Source: Maricaulis salignorans (GTDB lineage Bacteria > Pseudomonadota > Alphaproteobacteria > Caulobacterales > Maricaulaceae). Taken from it: a stretch of DNA of 64,000 bases. The notes beneath the pieces were generated by a model. The model was not told the DNA's origin. It saw nothing but the letters and a program-made list of their open reading frames with translations, and made no database searches. Where the stretch lies: contig NZ_FNHG01000003.1 of the NCBI RefSeq assembly GCF_900103475.1, positions 1 to 64,000 of the forward strand. The letters run 5' to 3'. A program made the translations under genes and the position numbers. The first letter of the stretch is position 1. Each line of letters starts with the position of its first letter. Shown here piece after piece: positions 53,442 through 62,795 of the stretch.

Positions 53442-54781
53442 TCGAACGCGAGGCGCCACCTATCCGCGCCATTATTATTCATCCCGTCACCCGGGATCGC
53501 CTGGCGCGCTCTGAAGCGCGCCTCGAGGAAGCCTGCGGCCTGGCCGAAGCGCTCGACCTCATCGTCGCAGAAGGCTTCGTGACACCCTTGCGCAAGATCG
53601 AGTCGGCCCGCTATTTCGGGTCCGGCAAGGTTGAGGAATTGCGCGAGCGGATCGTCGCCGGAGACGCGACGGTAGCCGTCGTCGATGCCAGCCTCTCACC
53701 GGTGCAGCAGCGCAATCTGGAAAAGTCCTGGAATGTGAAGGTCATCGACCGCACCGGCCTGATCCTCGAGATTTTCGGTCAGCGGGCCCGCACCAAAGAG
53801 GGCGGGTTGCAGGTTGAACTGGCGCGGCTTTCCTATGAGCGTTCCCGTCTGGTGCGCACCTGGACCCACCTGGAGCGTCAGCGCGGCGGTGGCGGCGTCA
53901 TGTCCGGTCCGGGTGAAACCCAGATCGAGACCGACCGTCGCATCATCGACGACAAGATGGTCAAGCTGCGCCGGGCCCTCGATGAAGTGCGCCGTACCCG
54001 CAATCTGCATCGCTCCAAGCGCCAGGAAGTGCCGATCCCGGTCGTCGCCCTGGTGGGCTATACCAATACCGGCAAGTCGACCCTGTTCAACCGCCTGACC
54101 GGTGCCGATGTACTGGCCCGCGACATGCCCTTCGCGACCCTTGATCCCACCGTTCGCGCGCTCGAATTGCCGCGTGGCACCAAGGTTTTGCTCTCCGACA
54201 CAGTGGGCTTCATCACCGACTTGCCGACCGAGCTGATCGCCGCTTTCCGGGCGACGCTGGAAGAGGTGCGTGAGGCGGACCTGCTGATCCATGTGATCGA
54301 TGCCTCCGACCCGGACCGCGACGGCCGGATCGGCGATGTCGAGAGTGTGCTGGATGAAATCGAGGCCGGCCCGGATCATGATCAACGCATGATCGAAGCC
54401 TGGAACAAGATTGACCGGCTCGATGACGAGACCGGCGATGATGTGACCCTGAAGCTGGAGATTGCCAACACCAAGGCGGGCCATCCGGTAAAACTGGCGA
54501 TCTCGGCGATTGAAGGCGCAGGTCTGGACGAGCTGCTGGTCGCCATCGAAACCGCGCTGGCGGCGGATTCCGAAATTCTGCTACTGAACCTGGCGCCGCA
54601 CCAGGCCAAGGCGCTGGCCTGGCTTCACCAACATGGCGAAGTCGTCAGCGACACGATGAATGGCGAGACCGGCGAGACGACGATGCGCGTACGTCTGTCG
54701 CCATCCGATGCGGGTCGTTTCCGGTCGCTGTTTCCGGAGCTGGCGGGCTTCCTGCCGCCGCTGGAAATCGAGGACTACTGA
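53438..54781 (+). CDS. hflX: Ribosome-associated GTPase HflX
   Basis: A GTPase that binds 50S subunits and splits stalled ribosomes. It is 447 residues: an N-terminal HflX domain, a coiled-coil part with [22 protein letters not shown], the G domain with [16 protein letters not shown] (G1), [12 protein letters not shown] (G3) and AWNKID (G4), and a C-terminal domain. Translation begins at TTG (53438) overlapping the hfq stop, a strong sign of coupling. The hfq-hflX pair is conserved widely. The end overlaps convergent mazG by 7 bases. Confidence 0.96.
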   Translation: MIEREAPPIRAIIIHPVTRDRLARSEARLEEACGLAEALDLIVAEGFVTPLRKIESARYFGSGKVEELRERIVAGDATVAVVDASLSPVQQRNLEKSWNVKVIDRTGLILEIFGQRARTKEGGLQVELARLSYERSRLVRTWTHLERQRGGGGVMSGPGETQIETDRRIIDDKMVKLRRALDEVRRTRNLHRSKRQEVPIPVVALVGYTNTGKSTLFNRLTGADVLARDMPFATLDPTVRALELPRGTKVLLSDTVGFITDLPTELIAAFRATLEEVREADLLIHVIDASDPDRDGRIGDVESVLDEIEAGPDHDQRMIEAWNKIDRLDDETGDDVTLKLEIANTKAGHPVKLAISAIEGAGLDELLVAIETALAADSEILLLNLAPHQAKALAWLHQHGEVVSDTMNGETGETTMRVRLSPSDAGRFRSLFPELAGFLPPLEIEDY

Positions 54782-55605
54782 CCGGGCTGCCGCTTCGCAG
54801 CCTTGTCGATTTGTTTGGCCTCGCCCCACAACGCTTCCATTTCCTCCAGTGACGCATCCTCGGGCCGTCGGCCCTTGGCCGCGAGGGTTCGTTCGATATA
54901 GCCAAACCGGCGTTCGAACTTGGCGTTGGCGCTGCGCGTCGCGGCTTCGACATTTACATTGAGTTTGCGACCCAAGTTGGTGCAAACAAACATCAAATCC
55001 CCGATTTCCTCCGCAATTTCTTCCGGATCGTTTAACCGAATCGCCTGTTTCACCTCGGCGATTTCCTCGGTGATCTTGTCGAACACCTGTTCAGCGTCAG
55101 GCCAGTCGAAGCCGACGCGCGCGGCGCGGGCCTGGAGTTTCTGGGCGCGTTTGACGGCCGGCAAGGCGAGGGGGATGTCGGCCAGAACCCCGTCGCCCTT
55201 GCGGCTGGCAGCGCGTTCGCGCGCCTTTTGCGCCTCCCATTCAACGGTCTGGGCGGCGCTGTCACGCTGAACCGCATCGCCAAAGACGTGCGGGTGACGC
55301 CGGATCATCTTGTCATTGATGGCAGCGGCAACCTCGTCGAAGCCAAACAGGCCGAGCTCCTGCGCCATCTGAGCGTGAAACACGACCTGTAGCAGGAGAT
55401 CGCCCAGCTCATCCTTGAGTTCATCATATTGCGCGCGCTCGATCGCGTCGGCGACTTCATAGGCCTCCTCCACCGTATAGGCGGCGATGGATTTGAAGTC
55501 CTGCTCAAGGTCCCAGGGGCAGCCGGTCTGCGGCGCTCTCAGCTGCGCCATGATCTCGATCAGGCGGTCGATCGGGGCGAGGGCGGCGTCTGGGGCGTTG
55601 GGCAT
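54775..55605 (-). CDS. mazG: Nucleoside triphosphate pyrophosphohydrolase MazG
   Basis: A house-cleaning NTP pyrophosphatase, 276 residues, with two MazG domains. The first has CPWDLEQDFKSIAAYTVEEAYE and DELKDELGDLLLQVVFHA (the ExxE and ExxD metal sites), and the second has ITEEIAEVKQ and IAEEIGDLMFVCTNL. ATG at 55605 (MPNAPDAA) was preferred to an earlier in-frame start because of length and composition. It is convergent with hflX, and this pairing is common in alphaproteobacteria. Confidence 0.93.
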   Translation of the reverse strand: MPNAPDAALAPIDRLIEIMAQLRAPQTGCPWDLEQDFKSIAAYTVEEAYEVADAIERAQYDELKDELGDLLLQVVFHAQMAQELGLFGFDEVAAAINDKMIRRHPHVFGDAVQRDSAAQTVEWEAQKARERAASRKGDGVLADIPLALPAVKRAQKLQARAARVGFDWPDAEQVFDKITEEIAEVKQAIRLNDPEEIAEEIGDLMFVCTNLGRKLNVNVEAATRSANAKFERRFGYIERTLAAKGRRPEDASLEEMEALWGEAKQIDKAAKRQPGQ

Positions 55606-55785
55606 GGCGATAGCGACTCGATTTGGCTGGCGGTGCGCCAACCTAGCCTGGATCGGGGGCAATATTCGATGGGTGATGCGGCATAGGGCCGAGGATTAGC
55701 TGGAAAACCCGCCAAGGATACTTCAAGCTCCAAAAAAATTAACCCCACCCATACCGAAGCCTCTGAATGCACAAGGTCATTTAAA

Positions 55786-56718
55786 GTGCCGAAAATATAC
55801 ACATTTTACTTTTTGTGCTTTGCCTGCCTCGGGCTGCTTCCGGTGATCGATTGGCTCGCGGGTGGCGGGTTGATGGACTTTGATCACCTGGGTGCGTCAG
55901 CCTCGGCGCAGACCGGAATTCCCTGGACATCCAGCCTGACTGACATGCTCAGGCTCGCCGTGGTGGAGCCGGGTTTGTGGTTATTGCTGCTTGGCTCCGC
56001 TGCGCCGCTTCTGGCGGCACTGATCACCCTGTTGATCTGGCCGGACCGCGCGCTCGCTTTGCGCCAATGGGGGCGGCGCCTGTGGCCGGTCGGGAGCGCT
56101 GGATCCCCGCGACGCGCACTTCTGGCCTATGCAGGGGTTATCGGCCTGTGCTTCCTGGGGCTTGTGGTGACCGCAATGATCGGCCAGCGCACACTCACAC
56201 CAGTGCTGGAAGCACCTGCTACTCTTGGCTTTTGGGCCATTTTGCCGGCCTTGTTGTTGTCAGCCTTGCTCGACCAGGGCGCCTTGCTGGAGGAGGGCGG
56301 CTGGCGCGGCTTTGCTGCGCCAGAGCTGGAATTGCGCTTTTCACCAGCCCTGGCAGCCTTGATCGTCGGTTTGGCCTGGGGTTTCTGGCACCTGCCGCGC
56401 GACCTTACGACGGGGGTCCTCGAGCGCCTGGGAGCGCTGGAATATGTCTTTGCCTATCTGCCCAGTTTTCTGATGGGGACGGTCGCGGTCTCAATCATTG
56501 CGAGTTGGGGCATGTTGCGCAGCGGGGGAAGCCTGTGGCCAGCGATCCTGGCCCATGGCCTGGCGAATGACGCTTTTGGCCTGGCCGGCCGGGTGCCCGT
56601 GACGGAGGCGCTGACGCCGGATCACCAGTTGACGCAGGGTGTATCCATGATGCTGGCGGCCGGGCTGGTCTTAGCACTTGATCGCAAGCGCATGTTTTCA
56701 CGAATTAAAGCGAAATAG
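55786..56718 (+). CDS. CPBP (Abi/CAAX-like) intramembrane metalloprotease
   Basis: A 310-residue polytopic membrane protein with seven or eight helices. CPBP motifs are present: motif 1 EEGGWRGF (EExxxR), motif 2 FWHLPRD and motif 3 LAHGLAND (HxxxN), giving the expected metal or catalytic residues. Relatives process prenylated proteins or peptides, or confer bacteriocin immunity; the substrate here is unknown. Start is GTG (55786) with AAGG upstream, in an unusually AT-rich patch. No linked genes share its strand, so it may be recently acquired. Confidence 0.8.
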   Translation: MPKIYTFYFLCFACLGLLPVIDWLAGGGLMDFDHLGASASAQTGIPWTSSLTDMLRLAVVEPGLWLLLLGSAAPLLAALITLLIWPDRALALRQWGRRLWPVGSAGSPRRALLAYAGVIGLCFLGLVVTAMIGQRTLTPVLEAPATLGFWAILPALLLSALLDQGALLEEGGWRGFAAPELELRFSPALAALIVGLAWGFWHLPRDLTTGVLERLGALEYVFAYLPSFLMGTVAVSIIASWGMLRSGGSLWPAILAHGLANDAFGLAGRVPVTEALTPDHQLTQGVSMMLAAGLVLALDRKRMFSRIKAK

Positions 56719-56723
56719 GGCCT

Positions 56724-56775
56724 GATGGCATGGTTCGAGAATGCCATCTCAATTTGGCGCATAATAAATATTATG
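56724..56775. terminator. Two hairpins between convergent genes
   Basis: GATGGCAT/ATGCCATC (8-bp stem, 56724-56748) and the AT-only CATAATA-AA-TATTATG (56760-56775) lie between the CPBP and MBL genes. Together they look like a bidirectional terminator region. Confidence 0.5.
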
Positions 56776-56820
56776 AGAAATATGGGATTGGCAATGACGT
56801 GAAGTCAGGCGAATCCAGGC

Positions 56821-57675
56821 TCAACCGGCCGAGAGCCGGATCTCATCCTTCACTGCGAGGATCTGCAGCCCGTCATGTCCGCAGCTCACCCCTTGAGGCA
56901 ATCGCGCGCCCAGGGCGTCGTAATCGAGCGTGATGTGCAAATTCGTCAAAACGCCAGTGCGCGCACCGACCCGCTCAATCTCGTGCAGCGCGCCGTCGAC
57001 ATTGAAATGTGTCGGATGCGGCTCATGGCGCAAGGCGTCGACCACCCAGCAACCCACATTATCCAACACGGCCGCGCTGTCTTCAGGCAGGCCGTTGATG
57101 TCGGCCGAGTATGCCAGTTCGCCTATCCGGAAGCCGACGGACCGGATGGAACCATGTTCCTGGTCAAACGGTATGACGCCAACCGGACCGCCCGGCCCGT
57201 CAATCACCAGCTCTGTGCCGAAAGCCGGCATGTCACACTGGTCGAGAATGGCCGGATATGGCGATCCAGGCGGTGCCTTGAAGGCATAGCCAAAGCGCGT
57301 CGTCAGGGTTTTCGCCGTGGCGGCATCCATCCAGACCGGCATGCGCTGGCGTTGCAGCAAGGCAAAGGAGCGCAAATCATCAAGCCCATGGGTCTGGTCA
57401 GCATGATCATGGGTAATCAGCACGGCATCGAGCCGCGGCACAGACGCGCCGAGCATTTGTTCGCGGAAATCCGGTGAGGTGTCGATTACAAGGCGTGTCA
57501 CCGCCTGGCCCGCCTCCAGCGCCGCAAGGTCGGCGGCATGCTCGATCAGTGCCGAACAGCGGCGGCGCCGGTTTTTCGGATTGGCCGGATCGCATAACCC
57601 CCAGTCGCCATTGGCTCGCGGTACGCCACCGGAGGAACCGCTGCCAAGGATGGTAAGCCGTGTGACGCCGCTCAT
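56821..57675 (-). CDS. PhnP-like MBL-fold metallohydrolase
   Basis: A 284-residue metallo-beta-lactamase-fold phosphodiesterase type. It has TILGSGSSGGVPR near the start, the metal motif THDHADQTHGLDDLR and later ligands in FDQEHGSIRS, SADING and LHITLDY. PhnP acts on cyclic phosphodiesters, but phosphonate genes are absent, and in alphaproteobacteria this family member is the last gene of the tmk-holB-tatD operon, as here. Its ATG overlaps the tatD stop. A housekeeping phosphodiesterase role is inferred. Confidence 0.85.
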   Translation of the reverse strand: MSGVTRLTILGSGSSGGVPRANGDWGLCDPANPKNRRRRCSALIEHAADLAALEAGQAVTRLVIDTSPDFREQMLGASVPRLDAVLITHDHADQTHGLDDLRSFALLQRQRMPVWMDAATAKTLTTRFGYAFKAPPGSPYPAILDQCDMPAFGTELVIDGPGGPVGVIPFDQEHGSIRSVGFRIGELAYSADINGLPEDSAAVLDNVGCWVVDALRHEPHPTHFNVDGALHEIERVGARTGVLTNLHITLDYDALGARLPQGVSCGHDGLQILAVKDEIRLSAG

Positions 57676-58454
57676 GGCCGCGTCACGCGGTCAAACAGGT
57701 CGAAGAAATTATCCGTGGTCCGCGTCGCGCACTCCGCCGCGCTCCAGCCCTTTACGCGGGCCAGGCCGGCAGCGACATCGGGCAGAAAGCTCGGCTCGCA
57801 ACGCTTGCCGCGATGTGGTATCGGCGCCAGGTATGGGCAATCCGTCTCGATAATCACCTTGTCATCGGGCACGTTGTCCCGAAAGACGGAACGGACATCA
57901 TCAGCCTTCTTGAAGGTGACAATCCCGGAAGCGGCAAACCAGCTGCCCAGTTTCGCGGCGCGGGCGGCGAGCATGGCGCCGCCGGTATAACAGTGCAGCA
58001 GAGCCTTGAAGGCCCCCTTCCCCATTTCATCCTCGAGCAGATCAGCCATCGCTTCATCGGCATCGCGGCAATGCAGGATGAGCGGCAAGCCCGACTGGCG
58101 CGCGGCCTCGATATGCGCCCTCAGACTGGCGAACTGATCCTCGCGCGGGCTGTAATTATAATGAAAGTCCAGCCCCGTTTCGCCAATCCCGACGACTTTG
58201 GGGTGTCGCGCCATTTCAAGCAATTCGCCGGCCGTGATGTCCGGCCGGTCCTTGGCATGGTGCGGATGGGCGCCGATCGAGCACCAGATGTCGTCATAAC
58301 GCTCGGCGATTGCAGAAACGGCGGGAAAATCAGCCAGTTGACAGCATATTGTCACCATGCGCGTGACCCCGGCAGCGCGGGCCCGTTCGATGACGGCATC
58401 GAGATCGTCAGCGAATTGCTCGCCGTGCAGATTGACGTGGCTGTCGACAAGCAT
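57672..58454 (-). CDS. tatD: TatD-family metal-dependent DNase/hydrolase
   Basis: A 260-residue TIM-barrel hydrolase: LVDSHVNLHGEQF, SIGAHPHHA, VGIGETGLDFHYN (metal Glu), LILHCRDAD (His), LLHCYTGG and IIETDCPYLAP (Asp). The N-terminal metal motif usually reads His-x-His (DSHCHLD); here it is His-Val-Asn, a variant I recall from other alphaproteobacterial TatD proteins. ATG at 58454 gives the typical MLVDSH start. A TTG at 58466 overlaps the holB stop as TTGA and cannot be excluded. Confidence 0.92.
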   Translation of the reverse strand: MLVDSHVNLHGEQFADDLDAVIERARAAGVTRMVTICCQLADFPAVSAIAERYDDIWCSIGAHPHHAKDRPDITAGELLEMARHPKVVGIGETGLDFHYNYSPREDQFASLRAHIEAARQSGLPLILHCRDADEAMADLLEDEMGKGAFKALLHCYTGGAMLAARAAKLGSWFAASGIVTFKKADDVRSVFRDNVPDDKVIIETDCPYLAPIPHRGKRCEPSFLPDVAAGLARVKGWSAAECATRTTDNFFDLFDRVTRP

Positions 58455-58462
58455 GGGCAGAC

Positions 58463-59512
58463 TCAATTAACGGGCTGCTGGCGCGCAGCGTCGCGGACAT
58501 AGCCCAGCGCCGCCAGGGCGGTTTGTTTCGGGTCGAGATAGAGGCCATCGGCCTCACCGGCCAATGTGCTGACCTCGCGCCAGGCGTTCAGCCAGGGCGT
58601 CGGGTCCTGCTGGTTTTCCGCCTGGCTGCGCGCCGTGTCATGGATGGCATTGGACAAGGCGGTGTAAAACACCGAGCGCAAGCCCTCGCTGCCCTTGCGG
58701 GCCACGCGATCGGCCAGGGCGCGCACTTCGCTGTCGCTGGCCGATGCGCCGCGTGCAACCACGGCGCGGACCTGGCTGGCTAGCTCGACACCGCCCGAGG
58801 CGCACAAGGCCAGGGCCCGGCCTGGAGCGCCGCCGGCCAGACGAGAGGCAGACAGGGCCGCGGGCATATCCTTGGCAGCGCCCTGCTCGATCAGCCAGTT
58901 CGCCGTCGCCTCGATCTCCGGTGGACGCAGGACCAGGGTGCGGCAGCGTGAACGGATCGTCGCCGGCAGGCGCCCGGGAGAATGCGCCACAAGCAGCATG
59001 ACGCCGCGCTGCGGCGGTTCTTCGAGCGTTTTGAGCAAGGCGTTGGCGCCATTATTATTCATTTCATCGACGCTATCGACGAGACAGACACGCCAGCCGC
59101 CATTGGCGCTGGCGCTTTTTTCGAAGAAATGCGGGGCCTTGCGCGCTTCATCGACGGTGATCTCACCGCGCCAGCGCTTGCGCTTGTCATCCCAGGGACG
59201 GCGCAGCAGCAAAAGGTCGGGACAGGCGCTCGCCTCGAGCAATTGGCAGACCGGATCGGTCGGGCTGGCGCCCAGCGGGCCATATTGCGGGGTGGCCGCA
59301 GCACCGAGGATCCGGCGCGCCGCACGCCAGGCAAAACTGGCCTTGCCGACACCGCGCGGCCCGGTGATCAGCCAGGCATGATGCATGCGGCCGCTGGTCA
59401 GCGCGGTGGCGAGGTCGGTCTCTGCGGCTTCATGCCCGAACAGGTCATAGCGTTGCCGCGGCGCCAGACAGCCGGGCTGCACATCGGACCCAAGTTCGGG
59501 ATCGGTGCTCAC
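58463..59512 (-). CDS. holB: DNA polymerase III delta prime subunit
   Basis: A clamp-loader subunit, 349 residues. AAA+ features are HAWLITGPRGVGKASFAWRAAR (P-loop-like), RVCLVDSVDEMNNNGANALLKTLEEPP and PATIRSRCRTLVLRPP (SRC motif). The zinc-binding cysteines seen in E. coli delta prime are not evident. Start GTG overlaps the tmk stop as GTGA. The downstream order tatD-MBL is conserved. Confidence 0.93.
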   Translation of the reverse strand: MSTDPELGSDVQPGCLAPRQRYDLFGHEAAETDLATALTSGRMHHAWLITGPRGVGKASFAWRAARRILGAAATPQYGPLGASPTDPVCQLLEASACPDLLLLRRPWDDKRKRWRGEITVDEARKAPHFFEKSASANGGWRVCLVDSVDEMNNNGANALLKTLEEPPQRGVMLLVAHSPGRLPATIRSRCRTLVLRPPEIEATANWLIEQGAAKDMPAALSASRLAGGAPGRALALCASGGVELASQVRAVVARGASASDSEVRALADRVARKGSEGLRSVFYTALSNAIHDTARSQAENQQDPTPWLNAWREVSTLAGEADGLYLDPKQTALAALGYVRDAARQQPVN

Positions 59513-60144
59513 AACAGGCGTGCTCCGAGATGTTCATCAATCGCGCTGACCGCATGGCTGAAGACGATATCGGCCGCCTCATTGCCGTCGATGACGATGC
59601 AGCGGTCCGGTTCATCATCGGCGATATCGAGAAAGGCCCGGCGCAATCGTCCGTGAAAGCCCGGATCGAAACGCTCGAAACGCGTGGCATCCTCGCCGCG
59701 CGCGATCGTGCGCTCAATCCCGGTTGTCGGATTGACGTCAAGGATCAGGGTCAGGTCGGGTTTGAAATTGCCAAGAGCGGCCTGGTGCAAGGCCTTGATA
59801 CGCTCGATCGGCACGCCGCCGGCAGCGCCCTGATAGGCGGTCGTGGAATCGGCAAACCGGTCCGACAACACCCAAGCGCCGCGCTGCAGGGCTGGCGCGA
59901 TCAGGCGTTCGACATGATCGACGCGCGCGGCGTACATCAAAAGGGCTTCGGTCATGGGCGACCAGCGATCGGTCGAGCCGGTGAGCAGGATTTCGCGCAA
60001 CACTTCCGCGCCCGGGGTGCCACCCGGTTCGCGCGTCACGATGACATCGAGCCCGCGTCCGCGCAGCTTTTCAGCCAGCGCCTGGATCAGCGTGGTCTTG
60101 CCGGCGCCCTCGCCGCCTTCCAGCGTAATGAAACGTCCGCGCAT
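59509..60144 (-). CDS. tmk: Thymidylate kinase
   Basis: Phosphorylates dTMP to dTDP. It is 211 residues: P-loop ITLEGGEGAGKTT, the DR(Y/F)-type SDRFADSTTAYQG, VTREPGGTPGAE, and a lid region with Arg residues (ARGEDATRFERFD). ATG at 60144 has GGCGG 7 bases upstream, and an in-frame GTG at 60159 would overlap the preceding gene's stop. It is two bases from the dacA-type gene, so the envelope and replication genes share a transcript. Confidence 0.96.
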   Translation of the reverse strand: MRGRFITLEGGEGAGKTTLIQALAEKLRGRGLDVIVTREPGGTPGAEVLREILLTGSTDRWSPMTEALLMYAARVDHVERLIAPALQRGAWVLSDRFADSTTAYQGAAGGVPIERIKALHQAALGNFKPDLTLILDVNPTTGIERTIARGEDATRFERFDPGFHGRLRRAFLDIADDEPDRCIVIDGNEAADIVFSHAVSAIDEHLGARLL

Positions 60145-60145
60145 A

Positions 60146-61315
60146 TCAATTGCCGCCACGGATCATGTGCGCCAGTGCCGCGCCGATCCGGCCGAGCACG
60201 CCCTTGCGGGCGACGTCTTCGGCAGCGTAGAGCGGGAAGTTCTGCGGCTCATAGCCCGGCGCCTCAACCACGAGATGGCCGATTTCCTGGCCGGCGGCGA
60301 TGGGGGCCATCAACGGACCGTCATAGACGACACTGACCGTCATATTGCGGCGTGCCCGGCGTTGCAGTGCGACCTGGACGGCGTCGCCGACCTGAAGACC
60401 GACCGTATCGGCTTCGCCCATGAAGACCGTCGCGCGCTCATCGACGGCAGCGCCGGCTTCAAACAGGTCGTAGACGGCAAAGTCCGACATCGCGGCGCGC
60501 ATCATGCGTTCCGCTTCGCTGGTGCGGGCGCGATTGGACTCCATACCGTTAAAGACGATGATGCGGCGCTGGCCGTCGCGCTCGGCGGTCGCGGCCAGGC
60601 CATAGCCGGCAGCTTCGGTATGACCGGTCTTCAGCCCGTCCGCGCCGGCAAAATTACCCAGCAGTGGATTGCGGTTATACTGGCGGATGCCGTTATAGGT
60701 GAATTCGCGCTCGGCCCAGATGCCATAATATTCAGGGTGATCGCGGATCAGGATCCGGGCCAGCCGGGCCAGGTCGAGCGCGCTGATATAATGGTTGGGA
60801 TCGGGCCAGCCGGTCGAATTGGCAAATTGCGCGCTCATCAGGCCGAGTTCGTGCGCTCGCGCCGTCATCGCGTCGGCAAAGGCAGCCTCGCTGCCGGACA
60901 GGGCTTCAGCCAGCACGATACAGGCATCGCCGCCGGACTGGATGATGACACCGCGCAGCAAGTCATCGACGCGGGCGCGGCTATGCAATTCCAGGAACAT
61001 GGTCGAGGAGCCGGAGGCCGCACCGCCGGTGCGCCAGGCATATTCGGAGACCGGCAATTCATCGTCCATCGACAGGGTTCCCGCATCGATGGCTTCGAGC
61101 ACCATCAGCACGGTCATCATCTTGCTCATCGAGGATGGCGCCATCGGCGTCTCGGCATCCTTGGCGAACAGGACCTGCCCGGTCTCGAAATCCATGATCA
61201 CCGCATGGGTGGCCTCGGTCTCATAATAGTCCTGGGCATGGGCCGACCCGGAGAGCAGGACGGGAGCCAGGATGAGGGCGGCGATAAAGGCGAAACTTGA
61301 AGTGATTGCGCGCAC
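60146..61315 (-). CDS. dacA: D-alanyl-D-alanine carboxypeptidase (PBP5/6 type)
   Basis: A periplasmic penicillin-binding protein trimming pentapeptides of peptidoglycan. It is 389 residues, with a signal peptide (cleavage near SAHAQD). The S11 peptidase motifs are SSMSK (SxxK, nucleophile Ser) and GADGLKTGHTEAAG (KTG). The SxN motif position reads QSGGDACI, so Gly replaces the usual Asn. The C-terminal beta domain and an amphipathic end (GRIGAALAHMIRG) fit membrane attachment. GTG start with AGGAGC 8 bases before it. It lies directly upstream of tmk. Confidence 0.93.
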   Translation of the reverse strand: MRAITSSFAFIAALILAPVLLSGSAHAQDYYETEATHAVIMDFETGQVLFAKDAETPMAPSSMSKMMTVLMVLEAIDAGTLSMDDELPVSEYAWRTGGAASGSSTMFLELHSRARVDDLLRGVIIQSGGDACIVLAEALSGSEAAFADAMTARAHELGLMSAQFANSTGWPDPNHYISALDLARLARILIRDHPEYYGIWAEREFTYNGIRQYNRNPLLGNFAGADGLKTGHTEAAGYGLAATAERDGQRRIIVFNGMESNRARTSEAERMMRAAMSDFAVYDLFEAGAAVDERATVFMGEADTVGLQVGDAVQVALQRRARRNMTVSVVYDGPLMAPIAAGQEIGHLVVEAPGYEPQNFPLYAAEDVARKGVLGRIGAALAHMIRGGN

Positions 61316-61424
61316 GTCTGAACGCTCCTGTCGGGAATCGGGAAGTTACCGTGACGAAGACGCCATACAAGCGCGGCAAGAGTGTGACGTCCAGCGCCCA
61401 GACGCGCCGCGAGGCGCAGCAAAC

Positions 61425-62339
61425 TCAGTTCAGCGACACAATCCTGGCGTCGCGCACGCCATAGCTGGCCAGTCGGGCGCGCGCTGCATCGGCACTGGAG
61501 CGGTTGTCCCAGCGTCCGACGAACACGCGATACAGTGTCTGGCCACCGGTTTCGACCGCCTGGACCCAGACATCGCCGGCCTCGGAGATCCGGCTGGCAA
61601 GCCGGTTGGCATTGCCCAGATCGGCAAAGGCGCCTGCCTGTACGGTCAGGCCTTCATGGGAGGCTGGCACCCAGGCCGGTGAAAATGGCGCCTCGCGAGC
61701 CACGTCTTCCAGCGCTGGCACCGTGTCGGGGCTGCCGATATCGGCGAGTTGATAGCCCGGATCCGGCGCCTGGGCGGCCGGGAATGCCGGACCGAGATAG
61801 CGCACCCTTACCCGCGCCAGACCATTGCTGCGATAGCCCAGCTGGTCGGCGGCGGCGCGGCTGAGATCGATCAGCCGGTCATCGACGAAGGGGCCGCGAT
61901 CATTGATCCGGACCACGACCTGGCGGCCATTCTCCAGATTGGTCACTTCGGCAATCGAAGGAATGGGCAGCGTGGTATGCGCGGCCGTCATGGTGTTCTG
62001 GTCGAACACTTCGCCATTGGCGGTCGGCCGGCCATGGAAGGTCGGGCCATACCAGGAGGCGATACCGACCACATCATAATCATCATCGCGCTGCGGCACG
62101 AAGCGTTGACCGCCGACCGTATAGGGACGCCCGACTTTCTGGTGATCGCTGTCGCCGGCAATCAGTGAGGCCGTGTCGACCCGGCTGGCCAGCAGCGCCG
62201 GCGAAACCGGCATCGCCGCCGGCAGGGGCGGCACCGTGCTGGAGAATGTGCGCGTGGGTGCAGGGCTTGAGGCACAGCCCGCCAGAAACAGCAAAGCCAG
62301 TGCACTGGCGAGGAATGAATGACGCAAAACGGGACCCAT
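61425..62339 (-). CDS. rlpA: RlpA-like septal lipoprotein with DPBB and SPOR domains
   Basis: An outer-membrane lipoprotein that in other bacteria cleaves denuded glycan strands at the septum. It is 304 residues: lipobox LLFLAGC, a linker, a double-psi beta-barrel domain (GIASWYGPTFHGRPTANGE, AAHTTLPI, VVRINDRGPF, IDLSRAAADQLG) with the catalytic Asp in NDRGP, and a C-terminal SPOR domain (about 225-304, LTVQAGAFADLGNANRLA) that binds denuded peptidoglycan. The start at 62339 (MGPVLRHSF) gives a normal signal. ATGs at 62369 and 62381 are alternatives. Confidence 0.92.
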   Translation of the reverse strand: MGPVLRHSFLASALALLFLAGCASSPAPTRTFSSTVPPLPAAMPVSPALLASRVDTASLIAGDSDHQKVGRPYTVGGQRFVPQRDDDYDVVGIASWYGPTFHGRPTANGEVFDQNTMTAAHTTLPIPSIAEVTNLENGRQVVVRINDRGPFVDDRLIDLSRAAADQLGYRSNGLARVRVRYLGPAFPAAQAPDPGYQLADIGSPDTVPALEDVAREAPFSPAWVPASHEGLTVQAGAFADLGNANRLASRISEAGDVWVQAVETGGQTLYRVFVGRWDNRSSADAARARLASYGVRDARIVSLN

Positions 62340-62454
62340 CAAGCTCGACCAACCCAAAATCAACGCCATATTATCGCGCAATCATGAAAGGAGCGTAAGC
62401 CGCTGCAACGCAGATATTGCGCTTGGCCCCCGTTGACCGCTATTGGAGGCGAAC

Positions 62455-62542
62455 GGAGAGGTGGCAGAGTGGTCGATTGCGGCGGTCTTGAAAACCGTTG
62501 AACCGCGAGGTTCCGGGGGTTCGAATCCCTCCCTCTCCGCCA
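62455..62542 (+). tRNA. tRNA-Ser (anticodon UGA)
   Basis: An 88-base tRNA including encoded CCA. The acceptor GGAGAGG pairs with CCTCTCC. The anticodon TGA lies at 62489-62491 in loop CTTGAAA, closed by CGGT/ACCG. A long class II variable arm (GAACC-GCGA-GGTTC) and the T-loop GGTTCGAATCC confirm serine type. A fair promoter (TTGCGC at 62417, 17-base spacer, CTATTG at 62440) lies upstream. Its 3' end borders a segment of different character, so it may serve as an integration site. Confidence 0.97.
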
Positions 62543-62795
62543 TTTCTGCTCATAAAAAGATTATTATTCAGATAGATATTGATTTTATTCGACGACTTAC
62601 CCCATCAAATGCCCTGGCTTGATCCGTGCTTGGTGTTACGCCGGCCTCCAGCGGAGCCAGTGCATGTGGCAGGTCCAATATGGCGACCAGGCATTGAGGG
62701 GCCCCTTCCCTGATCCAGCGACCGCATCGCATCAGACGGTTTTCCGCCCTGCTTTTTCCAAAGGCGACCCCGGTCTTCTTGGCGGTTGGCGTGCT
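62543..62795. other. Intergenic segment after tRNA-Ser
   Basis: This holds an AT-rich patch (about 62550-62600) unlike its GC-rich surroundings, then mixed sequence without a convincing gene. No direct repeat of the tRNA 3' end was found inside the window. Confidence 0.4.
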
